Positions 59,832 through 64,000 of a stretch of 64,000 nt of DNA are shown here, in pieces (position 1 is the stretch's first letter; each line of letters starts with the position of its first letter). Below the pieces are notes generated by a model that saw nothing but the letters and a program-made list of their open reading frames with translations, was not told the origin of the DNA and ran no database searches. Made by a program: the position numbers and the translations under genes. Source of the stretch: Streptomyces iconiensis (GTDB taxonomy: Bacteria > Actinomycetota > Actinomycetes > Streptomycetales > Streptomycetaceae); assembly GCF_028657195.3 (NCBI RefSeq), contig NZ_JANCPR020000008.1:186001-250000 (forward strand), in the 5' to 3' direction.

Positions 59832-61262
59832 ATGACCGCACTTCCGAACTGGTACGAAGCACCCGCCAAGCCCGCCGTGCCCGCGCCGGACGTACCCGAC
59901 GGGTCCCAGGCACTGTCACGCCCCGTGCCCGGTGCGGCTCCCGGCCCCGCGTCGGGCGACACCCCCGTCCTGGGCGACAGCCCCGCGCTGGGCGACGGCC
60001 TCGCGCTCGACCCCGTCGCCGACGCGATCCGCGACATCGCGGCGGGCCGCCCCGTCGTGGTCGTGGACGACGAGAGCCGGGAGAACGAGGGCGACCTCGT
60101 CGTCGCCGCCGAGCTGATCACGTCCGAGACCGTCGCCTTCATGATGAGCGAGTGCCGCGGACTCATCTGCACCCCCATGGAGCCCGCCGACCTGGACAGG
60201 CTGGCGCTGCCCCAGATGGTCGCCGAGAACACCGAGTCCATGGGCACGGCCTTCACCGTCTCCGTCGACGCGAACGCCGCGCACGGCGTCACCACCGGTA
60301 TCTCAGCCGCCGACCGCGCCGCCACCATCCGGCTGCTCGCCGACCCCACCACCACGGCGGACGACTTCGTACGCCCCGGCCACGCCTTCCCCCTGCGCGC
60401 CAAGCCGGGCGGTGTCCTCGTCCGTGCGGGGCACACCGAGGCCGGTGTGGACCTGGCCCGGCTCGCAGGGCTGCGCCCGGCCGCCGCCATCGTGGAGATC
60501 GCGGGGGAGGACGGCGCCATGCTGCGGCTGCCCGAACTGGTCCCGTTCGCGCGCAAGCACGGCCTGTCCGTCATCTCCATCGAGGACCTGATCGCCTACC
60601 GCCGCTCGGCCGAGCCGACGGTGCGCCGCGAGGCGGAGACCCGGCTGCCCACCCGGCACGGTGACTTCCGCGCCTACGGCTACCGCTCCACCGTCGACGG
60701 TGTCGAACACATCGCGCTCGTCGCCGGCGACGTCGGCGGCCCCGGCGACATCGACGCCGGTGAGGACGTCCTCGTACGGGTGCACTCGGAGTGCCTCACG
60801 GGGGACATCTTCGGCTCGCTGCGCTGCGACTGCGGACCCCAGCTCGAAGCCTCCCTGGAGCGTGTCCAGGAGGAGGGCCGGGGCGTCGTGCTCTACCTGC
60901 GCGGACACGAGGGGCGGGGCATCGGGCTGCTGTCCAAACTGCGCGCCTACGAGCTTCAGGAGCGCGGCAGGGACACCCTCGACGCCAACCTCGAACTCGG
61001 CCTCCCCGCCGACGCGCGTGACTACGCCGCCGCTGCCCAGATCCTCTCCGACCTGGGCGTACGCTCCCTGCGACTGATGACGAACAACCCCGACAAGACG
61101 GCCGCCATGGTCCGCAACGGACTGCGCGTCACGGGACGCGAGCCGATGCCCGTACAGGCCGGCGAGCACAACCTGCGGTACCTGCGTACCAAGCGGGACC
61201 GCATGGGACACGACCTGCCCTGGCTGGACGCGGACCGCACGTCACCCTGCAGCACGCAGTGA
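59832..61262 (+). CDS. ribBA: Bifunctional 3,4-dihydroxy-2-butanone-4-phosphate synthase / GTP cyclohydrolase II
   Basis: Supplies both precursors of riboflavin. The 476-residue protein has an N-terminal 50-residue Pro/Ala/Gly extension. The DHBPS domain (about 56-260) shows [14 protein letters not shown] and [11 protein letters not shown]. The GTPCH II domain (about 268-465) has zinc-binding [17 protein letters not shown], then [13 protein letters not shown] and RLMTNNPDK. Start ATG 59832 follows GAAGGAGGG. The 106-base gap after ribM contains AGCGAACGGA three times. Confidence 0.96.
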   Translation: MTALPNWYEAPAKPAVPAPDVPDGSQALSRPVPGAAPGPASGDTPVLGDSPALGDGLALDPVADAIRDIAAGRPVVVVDDESRENEGDLVVAAELITSETVAFMMSECRGLICTPMEPADLDRLALPQMVAENTESMGTAFTVSVDANAAHGVTTGISAADRAATIRLLADPTTTADDFVRPGHAFPLRAKPGGVLVRAGHTEAGVDLARLAGLRPAAAIVEIAGEDGAMLRLPELVPFARKHGLSVISIEDLIAYRRSAEPTVRREAETRLPTRHGDFRAYGYRSTVDGVEHIALVAGDVGGPGDIDAGEDVLVRVHSECLTGDIFGSLRCDCGPQLEASLERVQEEGRGVVLYLRGHEGRGIGLLSKLRAYELQERGRDTLDANLELGLPADARDYAAAAQILSDLGVRSLRLMTNNPDKTAAMVRNGLRVTGREPMPVQAGEHNLRYLRTKRDRMGHDLPWLDADRTSPCSTQ

Positions 61263-61299
61263 TCCCCCGCACCACACCGGGCAGCACTGTCACACCGAG

Positions 61300-61392
61300 C
61301 AGCATGGCAACGCCGACCAGCACCGCAACACCGAGCACCGCAGCACCGAGCACCGCAGCCATCCCATCCAGCACAGCCATCCCATCCAGAAG
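61300..61392. repeat. Short direct repeats between ribBA and ribH
   Basis: CACCGAGCACCGCAG-type units occur twice in about 61330-61359 (related half-units before them), then CCATCCCATCCAG(C/A)A twice in about 61359-61391. The 145-base spacer has no other feature before the GAGGAG site of ribH. Confidence 0.7.
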
Positions 61393-61407
61393 AGCGCGAG
61401 GAGCAAC

Positions 61408-61893
61408 GTGAGCGGCAAGGGCGCACCCGAACTGACCGTCAAGAACTGCGGCGACCTGCGCGTGGCCGTCATCGCCGCGCAGTGGCACGAGCGGGTCATG
61501 GACGGCCTCGTCGACGGCTCCCTGCGCGCGCTGCGCGAGCTGGGCATCGACGAGCCGACCCTGCTGCGGGTGCCGGGCAGCTTCGAACTGCCCGTCGTCG
61601 CCAAGGTGCTCGCCGACCGCGGATACGACGCGATCGTGGCGCTCGGCGTCGTCGTACGCGGCGGAACCCCGCACTTCGACTACGTGTGCCAGGGCGTCAC
61701 CCAGGGCCTCACGGATGTCTGCGTCACCACCGGGGTGCCCATCGGCTTCGGCGTGCTGACCTGCGACACCGAGGAGCAGGCACTCGACAGGGCCGGGCTC
61801 GCCGGGTCGACGGAAGACAAGGGGCACGAGGCGGTCACCGCCGCTGTGGCGACGGCGGCGACCCTGCGTACCGTGGCGGAACCCTGGCGCTAG
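61408..61893 (+). CDS. ribH: 6,7-dimethyl-8-ribityllumazine synthase
   Basis: Condenses the RibD/phosphatase product with the RibBA product to form lumazine. The 161-residue protein has [29 protein letters not shown] (substrate loop), [14 protein letters not shown] with the catalytic His, and [16 protein letters not shown]. Start GTG 61408 with GAGGAG upstream. Probably forms a 60-mer shell with or without RibE inside. Confidence 0.97.
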   Translation: MSGKGAPELTVKNCGDLRVAVIAAQWHERVMDGLVDGSLRALRELGIDEPTLLRVPGSFELPVVAKVLADRGYDAIVALGVVVRGGTPHFDYVCQGVTQGLTDVCVTTGVPIGFGVLTCDTEEQALDRAGLAGSTEDKGHEAVTAAVATAATLRTVAEPWR

Positions 61894-61926
61894 CCGCCCC
61901 GGGCGAACACGTAGGCTGGCAGCACC

Positions 61927-62199
61927 ATGGCGAACAAGACATTCGAGCAGCTCTTCGCCGAGTTGCAGCAGAAGGCCGCCACCGGCGACCCCCTCACCTC
62001 CCGTACCGCCGACCTCGTCTCGCAGGGCGTGCATTCCATCGGCAAGAAGGTCGTGGAGGAGGCCGCCGAGGTATGGATGGCCGCCGAGTACGAGGGCGAG
62101 GACGCCACGGCAGAGGAGATCTCGCAGCTTCTCTACCATCTGCAGGTGCTCATGGTCGCCCGGGGCATCTCCCTCGACGACGTATACGCTCACCTCTGA
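61927..62199 (+). CDS. hisE: Phosphoribosyl-ATP pyrophosphatase
   Basis: Second step of histidine synthesis. The 90-residue all-alpha NTP-pyrophosphohydrolase has the MazG-like metal motif [15 protein letters not shown] (about 38-52) and [18 protein letters not shown] 61927. A -10-like TAGGCT (61912-61917) lies 9 bases upstream, so it may have its own promoter and a nearly leaderless mRNA. hisG follows after 135 bases. Confidence 0.95.
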   Translation: MANKTFEQLFAELQQKAATGDPLTSRTADLVSQGVHSIGKKVVEEAAEVWMAAEYEGEDATAEEISQLLYHLQVLMVARGISLDDVYAHL

Positions 62200-62334
62200 G
62201 CCCGCCGTGCGTCCCTGAGCGACCCGGGCGCCGCCGGGCGCCGAGCCGATCGGCCGCCCCGGCACCCCGCTCACCAGCACCGTCTTCACCAGCACTTTCA
62301 CAGGCACACACCACACCCCGAGAAAGGCCGCCCC

Positions 62335-63183
62335 ATGCTGCGCATCGCCGTTCCCAACAAGGGTTCCCTGTCCGGACCTGCGGGGGAGATGCTGCATGAG
62401 GCCGGCTATCAGCAGCGCAAGGCATCCAAGGAACTCGTCCTTGTCGACCCCGAGAACGAGGTCGAGTTCTTCTACCTCCGCCCCCGCGACATCGCGATCT
62501 ACGTCAGCTCCGGCAAGCTCGACATCGGCATCACGGGCCGCGACCTCCTGCTCGACTCGGGCGCCAGCGCGGAGGAGCTGATGCCGCTCGGCTTCGCCCG
62601 CTCCACCTTCCGCTACGCCGCGAAGCCGGGCCAGGCCGGCGCCGTCGAGGACTTCGCCGGGCTCACCATCGCCACCTCCTACGAGGGCATCGTCGGCAAG
62701 CACCTGGCCGAAAAGGGCGTCGACGCGTCCGTCGTCCACCTCGACGGCGCCGTCGAGACCGCCATCGAACTGGGTGTCGCGCAGATCATCGCCGATGTCG
62801 TGGAGACCGGAACCTCCCTGCGCAACGCGGGACTTGAGATCACGGGCGAGCCGATCCTGGAGTCCGAGGCCGTCGTCATCCGCCGTACGGGGGCCGATTC
62901 GGACAGCCCCAAGGTCCAGCAGTTCCTGCGCCGCCTCCAGGGAGTACTGGTCGCACGCAGCTACGTGATGATGGACTACGACATCCGCGCCGAGCACCTG
63001 GAGCGCGCCGTCGCCCTCACCCCGGGGCTGGAGTCGCCCACCATCTCGCCGCTGCACGACCAGGGCTGGGTCGCCGTCCGCTCCATGGTCCTCACCAAGG
63101 AGGCCCAGCGCATCATGGACGACCTCTACGAACTCGGTGCCCGCGCCATCCTCACCACCGGCATCCACGCCTGCCGCCTGTAG
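62335..63183 (+). CDS. hisG: ATP phosphoribosyltransferase, long form
   Basis: First and feedback-controlled step of histidine synthesis. The 282-residue protein is the long type, so no HisZ is needed. It has LRIAVPNKGSLSGPAGEML, DIGITGRDLLLDSG, the PRPP-binding VETGTSLRNAGLEI, and the C-terminal regulatory HisG_C domain (about 205-282) ending DLYELGARAILTTGIHACRL. ATG 62335 follows AGAAAGG. The hisE-hisG order is typical of actinobacteria. Confidence 0.97.
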   Translation: MLRIAVPNKGSLSGPAGEMLHEAGYQQRKASKELVLVDPENEVEFFYLRPRDIAIYVSSGKLDIGITGRDLLLDSGASAEELMPLGFARSTFRYAAKPGQAGAVEDFAGLTIATSYEGIVGKHLAEKGVDASVVHLDGAVETAIELGVAQIIADVVETGTSLRNAGLEITGEPILESEAVVIRRTGADSDSPKVQQFLRRLQGVLVARSYVMMDYDIRAEHLERAVALTPGLESPTISPLHDQGWVAVRSMVLTKEAQRIMDDLYELGARAILTTGIHACRL

Positions 63184-63218
63184 GACGACGGCCAGGTCCT
63201 TACGGCCGGAAAGAGACT

Positions 63219-63698
63219 GTGATGTCCCAGCACTCCGCTTCGCCCCAACTCCCCGTCACGTTCCGGCCCACGCGTACGCGTGTGGTGCTGCTGACCGTCG
63301 GCGTACTCGTCTTCGTCGTCATCACCGGCGTCTCCTTCATGCTGGAGATCGGCGGAGGTGAGCGGGCGACCTTCGTGTTCACCGCCGTGCTCTTCCTCGG
63401 CGTGCTGATCCTGCTCAGCCGCCCCCGTGTCTCCGCCGACGAGCGTGGCCTGACCGTCGTCAACCTTACGACCAAACGCCGTCTCGATTGGGCGGAAGTC
63501 CTCGGCGTGCACCTGCGTCCCGGCGACCCGTGGGTCTCCCTCGACCTCGCCGACGGCACCAGCCTGAACGCCATGGGCATCCAGCCGGGAATCGCGAAGA
63601 AGCAGGCGCTCGCCGACGCGAAGGCACTCCGCGCCCTCGCCGAGCGGCACAGCACGGGAGAGCGCGCCGGGCACCGCCCGGAAGCAACGGAAGGCTGA
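63219..63698 (+). CDS. PH-domain-like membrane protein
   Basis: A 159-residue protein. Two membrane helices (about residues 21-43 and 50-65) are followed by a bacterial PH-like domain (about 68-130) starting PRVSADERGLTVVNL and including WAEVLGVHLRPGDPWVSLDL, then a charged helix. Such proteins are conserved downstream of hisG in Streptomyces; function unknown. GTG 63219 or ATG 63222 are equivalent starts. Confidence 0.88.
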   Translation: MMSQHSASPQLPVTFRPTRTRVVLLTVGVLVFVVITGVSFMLEIGGGERATFVFTAVLFLGVLILLSRPRVSADERGLTVVNLTTKRRLDWAEVLGVHLRPGDPWVSLDLADGTSLNAMGIQPGIAKKQALADAKALRALAERHSTGERAGHRPEATEG

Positions 63699-63879
63699 CC
63701 GCGCAGGCCCCGGGTGCGGCGCGCAGCGTCTTCGCGCCGCACCGCGTGGTGATTACTCTGGTCGACACCTCCCGCAACCCTCGCGGGTTCCTGCGACCCG
63801 AGGAGTGACCACTCCCAGCGATGGACGGAACGTCCTGTAGTACGTGCGCCGCGGCGCCCCGCATCCAGGGGGCCGTGGC
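63699..63879 (+). other. Structured leader of the CNNM/DUF21 gene
   Basis: The 181-base spacer contains three possible small hairpins: AACCC-TCGC-GGGTT (63776-63789), GGAGTG-AC-CACTCC (63802-63815), and GCGCC-GCG-GCGC near 63847-63858. They fall within the likely 5' UTR of the gene starting at 63880. No known riboswitch class was recognised. Confidence 0.4.
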
Positions 63880-64000
63880 ATGAACCTCCCGCTGATCCTG
63901 CTGGCCGCCGCCTTTCTGCTGATCCTCGCCAACGGCTTCTTCGTCGCGGCGGAGTTCGGCCTCGTCACGGTGGAGCGACCGGAGGCCGAGCGCGTCGCCG
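63880..64000 (+). CDS. CNNM/DUF21 (hemolysin-type) membrane protein, 5' end only
   Basis: The first 40 residues, cut by the window edge. MNLPLILLAAAFLLILANGF and FVAAEFGLVTVERPEAERVA match the N-terminal helix and the conserved FxxAEFALV-type motif of the DUF21/CNNM domain of the CorC/hemolysin family, implicated in Mg2+ or Co2+ export. ATG 63880 has a Gly-rich GGGGG element 10 bases upstream. The CBS and CorC_HlyC domains would lie beyond the window. Confidence 0.85.
   Translation, partial: MNLPLILLAAAFLLILANGFFVAAEFGLVTVERPEAERVA

Overview
The window is chromosomal DNA from a Streptomyces or close relative. The evidence is very high GC with third-position GC bias, GTG starts preceded by GGAGG-type sites, BldD and an actinobacterial integration host factor, and a gene order (nusB, bldD, pyrRBC, carAB, pyrDF, mihF, gmk, rpoZ, coaBC, metK, priA, fmt, rsmB, rpe ... 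ribDE-ribM-ribBA-ribH-hisE-hisG) that I recall from the S. coelicolor core. I see no tRNA, rRNA, transposase, integrase or CRISPR array.

Layout. 1-1.4 kb: 3' end of nusB, a perfect terminator, a decayed repeat field and bldD (minus). 1.5-11.8 kb: de novo UMP biosynthesis (pyrR with a PyrR-binding hairpin at its RBS, pyrB, pyrC, a small membrane protein, carA, carB, pyrD, pyrF), mostly with 1-8 base overlaps or gaps. 12.0-16.2 kb: mihF, gmk, rpoZ, coaBC, metK. 16.3-21.5 kb: an accessory four-gene minus-strand operon between metK and priA. It encodes an HTH/TPR regulator, a TIR-domain protein, an NTPase-like STAND-type protein and a membrane-anchored protein. The TIR C-terminus and the NTPase N-terminus share the motif GPVNTG in low-complexity polar tails, which suggests an amyloid-type signalling link between a TIR NADase effector and its receptor. 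This is the most novel part of the window.

21.6-32.6 kb: a TetR gene with a promoter/operator laid out for a leaderless mRNA, helicase-dead priA, an HTH protein, fmt, rsmB, rpe, a SorC-type regulator and a KhtT/KhtU potassium/proton antiporter pair. 32.7-42.1 kb is lineage-variable: an FAD monooxygenase-like protein, a NuoF-like/ferredoxin fusion coupled to a ferric-reductase-like membrane protein, a PucR-type regulator with a Gly-Pro repeat linker, a duplicated DoxX-like protein, and secreted DUF1996 and DUF4142 proteins. 42.7-56.7 kb: guaB1 (GMP reductase), a methyltransferase, a secreted beta-propeller phytase-like protein, an SGNH hydrolase, an Lrp regulator beside davA/davB (lysine to 5-aminovalerate), an LLM oxidoreductase, DUF5995, GNAT, a uracil/xanthine permease and an MFS transporter. 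57-63.2 kb: an FMN riboswitch heads ribD-ribE-ribM-ribBA-ribH, followed by hisE-hisG. 63.2-64 kb: a PH-domain membrane protein and the start of a CNNM/DUF21 gene cut by the window end.

Short tandem repeats are unusually common in spacers and in linkers of variable genes, and several genes have a -10 box 6-7 bases before the start codon, as expected for leaderless transcripts.
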